NCBI RefSeq assembly: GCF_029323795.1 | Contig: NZ_CP119758.1 | Coordinates: 1,054,001-1,118,000 of the forward strand | Direction: 5' to 3' | Length of the DNA: 64,000 bases | Source: Zobellia alginiliquefaciens | GTDB taxonomy: Bacteria > Bacteroidota > Bacteroidia > Flavobacteriales > Flavobacteriaceae | Shown: piece by piece, positions 1-8,604 of the stretch | Layout of the letters: each line of letters opens with the position of its first letter | How positions within the stretch are numbered: position 1 is the first letter of the stretch | Translations under genes and position numbers: made by a program | Notes under the pieces: generated by a model | The model's database searches: none | Told to the model about the DNA's origin: nothing | Seen by the model: only the letters and a program-made list of their open reading frames with translations

Positions 1-546
1 CAAGGCGTTGTTGCCAATATTTCTCCCATTACTTTTTATGAACTTGAAGAACTTGTTGAGAGCGTCATAGCTGACAAGGAAGCTCCTTTATTTCTACTTC
101 TTGACCAACTTTCTGATGTTCGTAATTTTGGTGCGATTATAAGAACTGCAGAATGCACCGGAGTAGATGGTATTATTATACAGAAAAAAGGTGCTGCACC
201 CGTTACTGCCGATACAATTAAAACATCCGCGGGAGCTGCTTTTAACGTCCCTATCGCAAAGGTAGACCATATTAAAGATGCTGTTTATTACCTTCAAGCA
301 AGTGGAATAAGCGTTGTTGGCGCTACAGAAAAAACGGACACCTCAATATACGATGTTAATTTTACCGGGCCATCGGCAATAATCATGGGTTCTGAAGATA
401 GGGGTATCTCCCCTTCTACCCTAAAAGCAGCAGATTATTTGGCAAAATTACCTTTGTTGGGTGAAATTGAATCTTTAAATGTTTCAGTTGCTTGTGCAGT
501 CTTTCTATATGAAGCCGTTAGACAAAGAACGGTGGTCAAAGCTTAG
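1..546 (+). CDS. rlmB: TrmH/SpoU family RNA 2'-O-methyltransferase, RlmB-like (5' part outside window)
   Basis: The gene is cut by the left edge of the window; 181 codons read in frame from base 1 to the TAG at 544. They make up most of a SPOUT methyltransferase domain. Motif 1 is RNFGAIIRTAECTGVDG (visible residues 41-57), motif 2 is IMGSEDRGIS and motif 3 is LNVSVACAVFLYEA; in this family they form the knotted SAM pocket. The best fit is RlmB, which methylates G2251 of 23S rRNA in the cytoplasm using SAM. Another TrmH-type rRNA or tRNA methylase cannot be excluded without the N-terminal substrate-binding domain. It converges on the rhomboid gene 32 bp downstream, with no clear hairpin terminator between them. 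Confidence 0.85.
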   Translation, partial: QGVVANISPITFYELEELVESVIADKEAPLFLLLDQLSDVRNFGAIIRTAECTGVDGIIIQKKGAAPVTADTIKTSAGAAFNVPIAKVDHIKDAVYYLQASGISVVGATEKTDTSIYDVNFTGPSAIIMGSEDRGISPSTLKAADYLAKLPLLGEIESLNVSVACAVFLYEAVRQRTVVKA

Positions 547-578
547 TTTTCTAACTTAACGGTCGCCAAAAACTAATA

Positions 579-1322
579 CTACTTCAAAGAATCCCTTTCT
601 TTACTTTCCTTGAAGTGATAATTGACTTGGACTGTATCTTCAGGAATATCTTTGTCCGGTAGCTTTTCTATAAAATTACCGTTTTCATCAAATTGGCGAA
701 GAAATGCATCAGCTTCTTCATCATAATCCTCATTTTCCCAATCGTATTTTTTCACCGGCGGCATTTCGGCTTTTAACACAAATGCCAGTAAAAGTCCTGC
801 CAAAAACCCTCCTAGATGTCCTTCCCAAGAAATTCCATCTTTTACCGGAAAAATATACCAAAGCATACTTCCATATATAAAAACCACAATTAGGGATAAA
901 GCTACCAACCGATAATGTTTGGTGAAAATCCCTTTAAAAAAAATAAAACTCGCCAAGAGATAAATAACACTACTCGCTCCAATATGATATGAAGGTCTAC
1001 CTACTGCCCAAGTAAAAAAACCGGAAATTAGAACACCAATTAACAGAACACGTAGTGCTATACTTCGATAAAAATAGAACAGCGAAGCGCTTAATACGGC
1101 CAACGGAATAGTATTATTATAGAGGTGTTCTAGCGAACCATGAATAAAAGGACTCAATACGATGCCTTTTAAGCCTGTAACTCGTTGTGGGTATATACCG
1201 TATTCATTAAGATTGATTCTAAGCCTTAATTCCACCCAATACACCGTCCATATACTGAGCATTGCCAATAAAGGCACAATAATGACGCTGTTTGTAAATT
1301 TAAAATAGGTGTTTTCGGACAT
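579..1322 (-). CDS. Rhomboid family intramembrane serine protease
   Basis: A protein of 247 residues from the chosen ATG at 1322. An in-frame ATG at 1394 would add 24 residues; the shorter start puts a typical short polar N-terminus before the first membrane segment. It has about six hydrophobic helices. The HLYNN motif at 66-70 fits the first rhomboid loop, GASS at 115-118 carries the probable catalytic Ser117, and HLGGFLAG at 169-176 carries the partner His169. The C-terminal tail of about 65 residues is acidic and polar, probably cytoplasmic. Rhomboids cleave membrane proteins within the bilayer; the substrate is not shown by context. It is divergent from rarA. Confidence 0.85.
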   Translation of the reverse strand: MSENTYFKFTNSVIIVPLLAMLSIWTVYWVELRLRINLNEYGIYPQRVTGLKGIVLSPFIHGSLEHLYNNTIPLAVLSASLFYFYRSIALRVLLIGVLISGFFTWAVGRPSYHIGASSVIYLLASFIFFKGIFTKHYRLVALSLIVVFIYGSMLWYIFPVKDGISWEGHLGGFLAGLLLAFVLKAEMPPVKKYDWENEDYDEEADAFLRQFDENGNFIEKLPDKDIPEDTVQVNYHFKESKERDSLK

Positions 1323-1455
1323 ATCCACTAAAATAAGCAATAAGCTAGCCAACCTATTCTCTACTGCTAAATCGTCATTTGCTATGACATACATTCAACT
1401 TGGAAAAAAGCTCGTTTGCCTTTCTATATGAAACACGCTTCTGCCAACTTTATTA

Positions 1456-1463
1456 TACTTTTG
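1456..1463 (+). promoter_or_regulatory. Bacteroidota -7 box (TACTTTTG) of rarA
   Basis: TACTTTTG matches TAnnTTTG exactly and ends 4 bases before the rarA ATG, so transcription would start at or next to the start codon and give a leaderless or nearly leaderless message. No clear TTG element is seen at the usual distance upstream. Confidence 0.5.
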
Positions 1464-1467
1464 CATC

Positions 1468-2745
1468 ATGAACGAACCTCTAGCGGAACGCATTCGCCCA
1501 AAAACATTAGAAGATTATATAAGCCAAAGCCACTTGGTAGGTAAAGAAGGCTCACTAACAAACCAGATAAAACGGGGAATTATACCTTCCCTAATTCTTT
1601 GGGGGCCTCCCGGTACCGGTAAAACAACTTTGGCAAATATAATAGCTAATGAAAGTGAGCGCCCCTTTTATATCCTTAGTGCTATTAATAGTGGGGTTAA
1701 AGATATACGTGAGGTAATAGATAAGGCAAAAAAAAGTGGCGGTCTTTTTACGGCCAAAAACCCTATTCTATTTATTGATGAAATCCATCGTTTTAGCAAA
1801 TCACAACAAGATTCACTTCTAGCGGCTGTTGAGAAGGGTTGGGTTACCTTAATCGGCGCCACTACAGAAAACCCAAGTTTTGAGGTAATCCCAGCTTTAT
1901 TATCACGATGTCAGGTGTATATTTTAAACGCTTTTGGAAAAGATGATTTAGAAAATCTATTAAAAAGAGCAATCAAAGAGGACAAATACCTTAAATCAAA
2001 AAAAATAGACCTAAAAGAGACCGAAGCTCTTATGAGGCTATCTGGCGGTGACGGACGCAAACTCTTGAATATTTTTGAACTAGTTGTAAATTCCGAAACC
2101 GGAGACACCGTAAAAATAACAGATGAACTTGTACTGAGCAAAGTTCAAAAAAATACAGTTCTTTATGATAAAACTGGCGAACAGCACTATGACATCATAT
2201 CAGCTTTTATAAAATCCATTCGAGGGGGCGACCCCAACGGTGCCGTGTATTGGCTTGCCAGAATGATTGAAGGCGGCGAGGATATAAAATTCATAGCCCG
2301 TAGGCTCCTTATTTCGGCCTCAGAAGATATTGGTCTTGCCAACCCTACGGCTCTGGTCATTGCCAATAATGCTTTTCAGGCGGTTACCACCATTGGGTAC
2401 CCTGAAGCAAGTATAATTCTTAGCCAATGTGCCGTTTACTTGGCCACGTCACCAAAAAGTAATGCTAGCTATATGGCGATTAAAAAGGCACAGCAAAAAG
2501 TTAGGGAAACCGGTGACCTTTCCGTTCCTCTGCCCTTGCGAAACGCTCCTACTAAATTAATGAAAGATTTAGGCTATGGAGCCGAATATAAATATGCCCA
2601 CGATTATGAAAATAACTTCGTAGATGCCGAATTTTTACCTGAAGAATTAACTGGCACACCGTTTTATAAACCCGGAAATAACTCCAGAGAAAATGCCATT
2701 AAAGAATTCCTAAAAAATAGGTGGAAAGGAAAATACGACCATTAA
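1468..2745 (+). CDS. rarA: Replication-associated recombination protein A (AAA+ ATPase)
   Basis: A 425-residue AAA+ protein of the RarA/MgsA/WRNIP1 family, which acts at stalled replication forks and binds SSB and DNA ends. Walker A is GPPGTGKT at 46-53, Walker B is LFIDEIHRF at 101-109, sensor 1 follows at GATTENPS, and the C-terminal half is the tetramerisation/clamp-loader-like domain with the conserved RRLLISASEDIGLANP stretch. Length is normal for the family. The start ATG is directly preceded by a -7 box. The stop codon interlocks with that of the convergent gene (shared TTAA at 2742-2745), so there is no room for a terminator. Confidence 0.95.
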   Translation: MNEPLAERIRPKTLEDYISQSHLVGKEGSLTNQIKRGIIPSLILWGPPGTGKTTLANIIANESERPFYILSAINSGVKDIREVIDKAKKSGGLFTAKNPILFIDEIHRFSKSQQDSLLAAVEKGWVTLIGATTENPSFEVIPALLSRCQVYILNAFGKDDLENLLKRAIKEDKYLKSKKIDLKETEALMRLSGGDGRKLLNIFELVVNSETGDTVKITDELVLSKVQKNTVLYDKTGEQHYDIISAFIKSIRGGDPNGAVYWLARMIEGGEDIKFIARRLLISASEDIGLANPTALVIANNAFQAVTTIGYPEASIILSQCAVYLATSPKSNASYMAIKKAQQKVRETGDLSVPLPLRNAPTKLMKDLGYGAEYKYAHDYENNFVDAEFLPEELTGTPFYKPGNNSRENAIKEFLKNRWKGKYDH

Positions 2746-3623
2746 AATTTAACGGTCAGTTCTTCGGTTTTAAGTTTACCATCAACGTATTGTTCAAAAA
2801 ACCACTTCCCATTTTGCTGAAAGACCACACCGTTTGCACTATCTCCTTCGGCTAGAAAATAATCCGGAAGTGATGTTTTGTATATTTTTAACCGGATTTT
2901 AGGCGTGCTATCCACCAATTGAAATCCGTTAGGGATTTCTTGAGCATACAATGTGCCCATACCAGATTTTTCTGCATCTATCACAACATCAGATACACTT
3001 GGTGTTGGTGCCGACTGAACGGAACTTTTTAAATTAGAAGGCGTAGGCCGGTTATCCTTATAACTTTGAACTTCGCGCGTAGCTTCTTGTTGAACCATTG
3101 GCTGTTTATTCTTTGGCTCATAAGATTGAGCCTTTTCTTCAATCTGTTTCACATCGTTCTTAAAGCTTGCTGTTATCGGTTCTGTTTTGTCGGCTTTCCC
3201 ATTGTAGCTATAACTTATGGTATTAAAAGTCTTAAAAGCATTTCTTAACGCCTCTCCATATGCTAACTTATAATCCTTCTCTTTGCTCTTACCTACGGGT
3301 GTTGCAAAAACCTCCTGCCCACTACAATTCTCCAAAACAACACCGGCTTTGGTTGTGAACATTGATGAACCATCGACTAGTTTTGCCATCAAGCCCAGAC
3401 ACCTATTGTTATTAAGCTCATTAGGCAGTTCATCATCATAAACCGTTTGGAAACCTTCCTCGGTAAACAAGTATTTCACTAATGTACTGGTCTGATATTG
3501 GTTCACCTTCTTGAAACCATCAAACTTCTTGGGTACTATAATATACTTGTAATCATTTAGTTGTTCTTGGGCCATACCAATAAGGCTTACCATAAAAAAA
3601 CAGGTCAGGAATATATGCTTCAC
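2742..3623 (-). CDS. Secreted or envelope protein of unknown function
   Basis: A 293-residue protein with a clear Sec signal peptide (hydrophobic run then GMAQ, cleavage near residue 18). The mature N-terminal part (to about 150) looks folded; about 150-215 is a polar linker rich in Q, K, P and S; the last 75 residues resume a beta-rich pattern with tyrosines and a final charged strand. No catalytic motif is recognised. Similar proteins seem common in Flavobacteriaceae, but I assign no function. It precedes, on the same strand, an outer membrane barrel and a lipoprotein, so an envelope role is plausible (inference). Its stop overlaps that of rarA by four bases. Confidence 0.75.
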   Translation of the reverse strand: MKHIFLTCFFMVSLIGMAQEQLNDYKYIIVPKKFDGFKKVNQYQTSTLVKYLFTEEGFQTVYDDELPNELNNNRCLGLMAKLVDGSSMFTTKAGVVLENCSGQEVFATPVGKSKEKDYKLAYGEALRNAFKTFNTISYSYNGKADKTEPITASFKNDVKQIEEKAQSYEPKNKQPMVQQEATREVQSYKDNRPTPSNLKSSVQSAPTPSVSDVVIDAEKSGMGTLYAQEIPNGFQLVDSTPKIRLKIYKTSLPDYFLAEGDSANGVVFQQNGKWFFEQYVDGKLKTEELTVKF

Positions 3624-3707
3624 AATCTTTGTATTTAATATTTGTAAATAGGAAGATGAAAAAAGCGTGCCAAACCTTGGAGTTGCGCATTAATTGGCAC
3701 TACTATA

Positions 3708-5138
3708 TCATTTCTTGCCCCAAGATATGATATTTAATCCTAACTGAAAAGAAGCATAATTACTATCTGCTAAATTGCCATATGATAGTAAATTATCTGC
3801 CATTGCATAGATATTTACAGGCCCGGCCTGAACGGAAAGTCCTAAACCTATATTGGAATAGGAAAACTTATCAATAGTATACGTTGTTTTGATACTCATA
3901 AAATTACCAAAACGTCTTTGGTAAAAACCGGTTAAGGCCATCTGTGGACCTCGTGGTCTATTTATAATATACAATTGGCCACCAGCACTGTTCACGTATT
4001 TGGCCCTTGCCCTATTACTTGATGCATTGACACCACATTCACAATTTGCTCGGTTGTTTACATGTTCTCCAAAATTATATCTTAGCGAACCATATAGCTT
4101 TGTAGGCCTAAAAGCTATATAACTATCCGCATTGTCATCAAACGGAACAAAATCTTCTATATCATCAACTAAATTTTGCCAAAAATCCGCATTGGGATTA
4201 GCAGCAGCGTCGGGTAAAATAATTTCAATTCCTTCTATAGTTGCCCTCCCGTTTAAAGTGTAATTTTTTATATCTTTTGAATGATAAACAAAACCAAGGT
4301 CCAAAACACTACCTGTAAGGACAGTTTGGTCACTTAGTTGGTATGTAAACCCTAAATCTACGCCTACACCAAGATTTCCTCCAAAAAAAGCTCTTTTGGT
4401 AATGGTACTTGCCAAAGTGCCATCATCTGCAGCATCTTTTAAACCATTTAGGCCGGATGTGCGTAATTGCATATCTGCTTCAATAGTACTAGAGTAAATA
4501 TTGTTTACGCCTTCTTTAGTAATAAAAGTACCTTTGTTTTTTGTTGAGTTAAAATCGAAAATACTGGAATACAGTTTCCCTCTAACTCCTATAGTGAGAT
4601 CATTATCAACTTTTTTATTTAAACCGATATGGAATACGTTCATTAACTCACCTCTGGTTTTCAAGTGATCTAAATCAAATGGTTGATTCAACTTATCGGC
4701 ATTTCCTTCAAAAGCCAAGATGGCGTAATCTTGAAACCAATAGCCAATAGCATCACCTTCAATATACATTCCTGCAGTGTAGAAATTATCCGGGTTTTTT
4801 CCGCGGAAACCAAAGTTTAGAAATTCTATTTGAAATGTCCCGCTCAACTCATCACGAGCGTTCATACCATAAATGGCACGATCTCTTATTTTATCATTAA
4901 TATTTAACCCATCAACCGCAAAAATGTCGTTCACAGAAAGACCACTTGAACCTGCTTGGAGAGACGGTCCGGATACTAACGGAATTCCCGCATACCACTG
5001 GAAATCGGTATCCACCCCCGGATTAATCATTGCCGACTGTGGAATTTCAACAAAGTCATACAACAACTGCTTGTTCTGCCCGAACATGGCTAGACACGTC
5101 CAAAAAAGGACTAAAAAAAGTAGGTTGGAGAATCTCAT
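3708..5138 (-). CDS. DUF5723 family outer membrane beta-barrel protein
   Basis: A 476-residue protein with a signal peptide (hydrophobic 5-20, cleavage after AMFGQ). The rest shows alternating amphipathic strands with many Gly, Asn, Tyr and Phe residues, as expected for an outer membrane barrel of the PorV/FadL type. The opening PQSAMINPGVD and the strand pattern fit DUF5723, a Bacteroidota family of unknown function. The C-terminus ends in strand-like LGLNIISWGKK rather than a terminal Phe. Its start overlaps the stop of the upstream lipoprotein gene by four bases, so the two are very likely cotranscribed and may act together at the outer membrane (inference). Confidence 0.8.
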   Translation of the reverse strand: MRFSNLLFLVLFWTCLAMFGQNKQLLYDFVEIPQSAMINPGVDTDFQWYAGIPLVSGPSLQAGSSGLSVNDIFAVDGLNINDKIRDRAIYGMNARDELSGTFQIEFLNFGFRGKNPDNFYTAGMYIEGDAIGYWFQDYAILAFEGNADKLNQPFDLDHLKTRGELMNVFHIGLNKKVDNDLTIGVRGKLYSSIFDFNSTKNKGTFITKEGVNNIYSSTIEADMQLRTSGLNGLKDAADDGTLASTITKRAFFGGNLGVGVDLGFTYQLSDQTVLTGSVLDLGFVYHSKDIKNYTLNGRATIEGIEIILPDAAANPNADFWQNLVDDIEDFVPFDDNADSYIAFRPTKLYGSLRYNFGEHVNNRANCECGVNASSNRARAKYVNSAGGQLYIINRPRGPQMALTGFYQRRFGNFMSIKTTYTIDKFSYSNIGLGLSVQAGPVNIYAMADNLLSYGNLADSNYASFQLGLNIISWGKK

Positions 5139-5683
5139 TCTATTTCGACTCTGAATTTTCCGCTGGATTTTAAAACAATTTTTGGGTCGGGCTCACTAGA
5201 AGTGCTTGTAGTATCACCCAAATTGTTAGCCGTTACACGTATGCTTGAAGTATTCTTGATAATCTCTATACTTCTACCGGAACTCCCGTAAGCTATATCT
5301 CTCTGTAGCATGGCCATTGGAGTAGGTTCTACAAGAATAACCTCTGTATCCAATACATTGCCACCTGCATCAAGTAATTCTATACTAACTTCCAGTTCTT
5401 TACTACTTGTGTTTTCAACTATGTAGGTTATAGTACCATCCAGAACCCGATTAGCAAAAACGTCTGAACTAAAAGCATCGAAATTAAAATTTTCAGAAAA
5501 AACATTAACCCCAGTTGTAGCATTGACCAACGACTCTGGCGTTTCTACATAAAGAATACTGGCCTCATAAGTTGGGGTAAGCCCAATCTCATCATACTGA
5601 TTAAAATCCTGTTCCTCAATACATGACAAAAGTGTGAGGGAAGACAAAACGCAGAGTAAAGTGTATTTAAAAAATCTTATCAT
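5135..5683 (-). CDS. Probable lipoprotein of unknown function
   Basis: A protein of 182 residues from the ATG at 5683, chosen because it begins directly with a lipoprotein signal (MIRFFKYTLLCVLSSLTLLS then Cys21); an upstream in-frame start at 5716 would only add 11 residues. After the lipidated Cys the mature part is acidic and beta-rich, with one or two immunoglobulin-like strands, and ends in KFRVEIE. No enzyme motif is seen. It is translationally coupled to the DUF5723 barrel, suggesting an outer-membrane-associated lipoprotein partner. Confidence 0.75.
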   Translation of the reverse strand: MIRFFKYTLLCVLSSLTLLSCIEEQDFNQYDEIGLTPTYEASILYVETPESLVNATTGVNVFSENFNFDAFSSDVFANRVLDGTITYIVENTSSKELEVSIELLDAGGNVLDTEVILVEPTPMAMLQRDIAYGSSGRSIEIIKNTSSIRVTANNLGDTTSTSSEPDPKIVLKSSGKFRVEIE

Positions 5684-5738
5684 GGCAAAACCAAATATTC
5701 GCGTTAGTAAACGCAATTGTGGTGTTACCTATATAACT

Positions 5739-6428
5739 CTATAAAAAGGTTTTTATTTCGTGCAAATCCTCAATGATTTCACAAAAATCATGCTTAGGCT
5801 CTTTATGTGTATTAAAATGTAATACATTATAGCCCACAGCTTGGGCACCTAGTATATCGGCCTCTAGATTATCACCTATCATTAATGAGGTTTCCGCCCT
5901 GGTATTTGCTTTGTTCAAAGCCAAATTAAAAATAAAAGGGTCAGGCTTTTTCACACCTGCCATTTCAGAATCTATAACCTGATCGAAATAATCGTGTATT
6001 TTAGAATTTTTTAGCTTTTTACCTTGAACCTCTTGAAATCCGTTGGTAATGATATGGAGTTTATATTTTGGTTTGAGATAATCAAGAATTGCAATCGTAT
6101 TAGGGAATAAGTGATTGAACGAAGAAAGATGCGCAATATAATCGTCCGATAAGGTGTTGATGACCTCATCCGAAACCATATATTTTAAATCATCAAAGAC
6201 CGTTTTCAAGCGTTGATACCTTAAGGCTTCTTTGGTAATCTTACCTTCCCTATACAACTTCCAAAAAGCAAAATTTGCGGGCGTGTACACCTGCAAAAAG
6301 TCAGGAAGCTCCACCTCTATCCGGTTCTTCTGAAAAATCTTCCCAAAAGTAAGTGCAGAATTCCGTTCAAAATCCCAAAGGGTATGGTCTAAATCAAAAA
6401 ATACATCGGTAACTATGTCCTTAAACAT
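5739..6428 (-). CDS. yjjG: YjjG family noncanonical pyrimidine nucleotidase (HAD phosphatase)
   Basis: A 229-residue HAD-superfamily hydrolase. Motif I is FFDLDHT with the nucleophile Asp12 and acid Asp14; motif II is the Thr in LHIITNG; motif III is GVKKPDP; motif IV is MIGDNLEADI. A helical cap lies between motifs I and II, as in the YjjG/HAD-IA group. YjjG removes phosphate from noncanonical pyrimidine nucleotides such as 5-fluoro-UMP and dUMP, a house-cleaning role in the cytoplasm. It overlaps the upstream deacetylase-like gene by eight bases, so it is cotranscribed with it. Confidence 0.85.
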   Translation of the reverse strand: MFKDIVTDVFFDLDHTLWDFERNSALTFGKIFQKNRIEVELPDFLQVYTPANFAFWKLYREGKITKEALRYQRLKTVFDDLKYMVSDEVINTLSDDYIAHLSSFNHLFPNTIAILDYLKPKYKLHIITNGFQEVQGKKLKNSKIHDYFDQVIDSEMAGVKKPDPFIFNLALNKANTRAETSLMIGDNLEADILGAQAVGYNVLHFNTHKEPKHDFCEIIEDLHEIKTFL

Positions 6429-7716
6429 GGCATTGCTTTAAAACGGTTTCATACAATTTCATCCAATCTATCTTTTCGTCTCCACCTAATAATTCATTTG
6501 AAAAAACAGAAACGAACTCGCCATTTACAGCTTTTATAGCCTCAGCAATAGCCAAAACCTGACCCATTACCACATCCTCATTTATGGCATTAACAAAAGC
6601 ATAATCATGAAAGGCGAACGAGTGTATTCTAATAGGCTGCTGCACTTCTAAATTGATATCATAAAAATAAAACGGGGTGCACGTACTGGCGCGAAAACCA
6701 ACCTCATGCGTGTAACCCATAGTATAATCGTCCACGAACTCAGCATCTACCAAATTTCTGTAGGTATGTGGTAAATCTACCCTGTTGTAACGTAATCTAG
6801 AGGAATTTATAGGTCTATTGATAACCCCGGTCAGCTTTTTCTTTTCTTTTTTCAATAGTTCGTTATCATTGAACGAACTATACGATGCTGCTAGTGCAAC
6901 TTTAGAATAATCTGCAATTGATTTTATGAGATAACGAAACTTATTATTATTTGGGGAAACATTTTTATCATAAGTTGAGTATTCTGCAAACTGAAAAAAG
7001 AATATACTTTTGGTTTTAAACTTTCTATGTAGATCGATTAAAAAAGTGAAATTATTGTACGGGTCTTCATCCGGATTAAACCACACCTTAAAACGTTGCC
7101 CTACTCTTTTAAATTTTAACGTACCCAGATCATAAAAAAAACCGGCCACATTCCTGACAACACCTCTATGAGCAAAGCAATGTGATGTGGTTACATCTAT
7201 AGCTGAAACATAACGGTATTTCTTGGGTTTATATTCTAGATCAGGAAACTTGATTTTAAGCTCATCCAGTAACCTATACGCCCAAATATCCACAACCGGT
7301 AACTTAAGAAATTTGTTTCTATAGGCGATGCTATCCTTAACGGGAAAACGATCGTGTATATCCTTTACATGAGGTAGGTACTCCTCGTACCTACTTAACA
7401 AATAAAAACTGGCAGAAAATATATCAAAAGGTAGACTGCTTCTCTCGCCCGTTCTAAAAAAACAAGGAACACCATTCCAATCATGAACCGTTATCTGTAA
7501 ATCATTTATACCTTGTTCAAAAAGAAGGTCGTTGCTACGAACAAAGAATTCGTTCTGCAAAGGTTGTTTTGTATACGTAATCTTAGCACCTGAATGCTTA
7601 ATAAAATCTTCGACTTTAGTAGTAAAAGAAACTTCAATACCCAATATACGTGTAAAGACCTGCTTCATGGTATACCTGAAACGCGGTGTAATTTTATGGG
7701 TGTAAATAAGTAACAT
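6421..7716 (-). CDS. Polysaccharide-deacetylase-like protein
   Basis: A 431-residue protein beginning MLLIYTHKITPR, the usual opening of this Flavobacteriaceae family, so the first ATG is kept over the internal one at codon 17. It has an N-terminal domain of about 160 residues (DUF7033-like) followed by a NodB-like barrel. The metal-site motif usually TID(I/V)D appears as AIDVTTSH near residue 174, and later strands contain DLHRKF, SFFQFAEY, HEVGFRA and a C-terminal SFAFHDYAF. The family is annotated as polysaccharide deacetylase, but substrate and activity are not established, and the second Asp of the metal motif looks replaced here. It overlaps yjjG. Confidence 0.7.
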   Translation of the reverse strand: MLLIYTHKITPRFRYTMKQVFTRILGIEVSFTTKVEDFIKHSGAKITYTKQPLQNEFFVRSNDLLFEQGINDLQITVHDWNGVPCFFRTGERSSLPFDIFSASFYLLSRYEEYLPHVKDIHDRFPVKDSIAYRNKFLKLPVVDIWAYRLLDELKIKFPDLEYKPKKYRYVSAIDVTTSHCFAHRGVVRNVAGFFYDLGTLKFKRVGQRFKVWFNPDEDPYNNFTFLIDLHRKFKTKSIFFFQFAEYSTYDKNVSPNNNKFRYLIKSIADYSKVALAASYSSFNDNELLKKEKKKLTGVINRPINSSRLRYNRVDLPHTYRNLVDAEFVDDYTMGYTHEVGFRASTCTPFYFYDINLEVQQPIRIHSFAFHDYAFVNAINEDVVMGQVLAIAEAIKAVNGEFVSVFSNELLGGDEKIDWMKLYETVLKQCHV

Positions 7717-7795
7717 AATCTGCTAAGAATTCAATTTTCAACTGGTGACCGGCAATCAAACTTTCTTGATGTTCGAAAAGTTCTAAACCACAAAG

Positions 7796-8494
7796 TTAAA
7801 GAATACCTTCATCAGCAAAGCTATAATAATCCTTTTGGGTAATTATCAAATGATCCAAAACTTTTATATCAAGTGCAGCAGCCGCTCTTTTTAATTTTTG
7901 GGTCACTTTACGGTCTTCTTCACTAGGTCTTAAAGTTCCTGAAGGGTGATTATGCGATAGCACCAGCCCAACCGCACCTTGTTCCAGCGCCTGCCGCATT
8001 ACAATGCGGACGTCTACCAGTGTTCCTGTTAATCCGCCTTTGCTTAACTGTGCGCTATGAAGTACTTTATTGGCATTACTCAGGTATAATATCCAAAATT
8101 CTTCGTGTTGCAACTCTCCTATGCGCGGTTGTAGCAAATCAAAAACATCTCTACTACTGTTTATTTTGCTAATTTTCTGAGCTTCCTCACCACGTCTTCT
8201 TCTTCCCATCTCTAGCGCAGCTGCAATAGTTACCGCTTTTGCTTCGCCAATACCCTTAAAAGTCATCAGTTGTTTAATGGTAAGTTTACCCAATTCATTC
8301 AGGTTGTTATTTGCAGAGGCTAAAATACGTTTTGCCAGCTCAACCGCACTTTCATCCCTACTCCCGGAACCAATGAGAATAGCAATCAATTCGGCATCCG
8401 ATAAAACGGATCTTCCTTTCTGGACTAACTTTTCTCTAGGCTTATCATCATCTGACCAATGTTTGATTGAGAACGAGGTTGATTTTTCATGCAT
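7796..8494 (-). CDS. radC: RadC family protein (JAB/MPN domain)
   Basis: A protein of 232 residues from the ATG at 8494, which gives the family's usual opening (SIKHWSDDDKPREKL); the longer reading from 8563 adds 23 unlikely residues. A helix-hairpin-helix stretch lies around 75-95 (TFKGIGEAKAVTI). The JAMM metal motif is HNHPSGTLRPSEED at 181-194 with His181, His183, Ser185 and Asp194 intact. RadC was once called a DNA repair protein; its biochemical role is unsettled and a metalloprotease or nuclease-like activity is only inferred from the fold. It lies between mpl and the deacetylase-like gene on the same strand, with gaps too large to prove an operon. Confidence 0.9.
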   Translation of the reverse strand: MHEKSTSFSIKHWSDDDKPREKLVQKGRSVLSDAELIAILIGSGSRDESAVELAKRILASANNNLNELGKLTIKQLMTFKGIGEAKAVTIAAALEMGRRRRGEEAQKISKINSSRDVFDLLQPRIGELQHEEFWILYLSNANKVLHSAQLSKGGLTGTLVDVRIVMRQALEQGAVGLVLSHNHPSGTLRPSEEDRKVTQKLKRAAAALDIKVLDHLIITQKDYYSFADEGIL

Positions 8495-8604
8495 GTCATA
8501 AATATAGTAAACTCTATTATTAACAAGTTTTATGACCGATGAAATAAGCAAACCACTCGCCAAGAGCCATTTGAATGTATCCTTACCTCTACCCTAATAT
8601 TCTA

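Noticed and set aside
5739-7716. Possible CRISPR, tRNA, rRNA or insertion sequences anywhere in the window.
   Set aside because: None found: no regular spaced repeats, no tRNA-like cloverleaf with a CCA end, no transposase or integrase motifs. Short repeats are limited to those listed.
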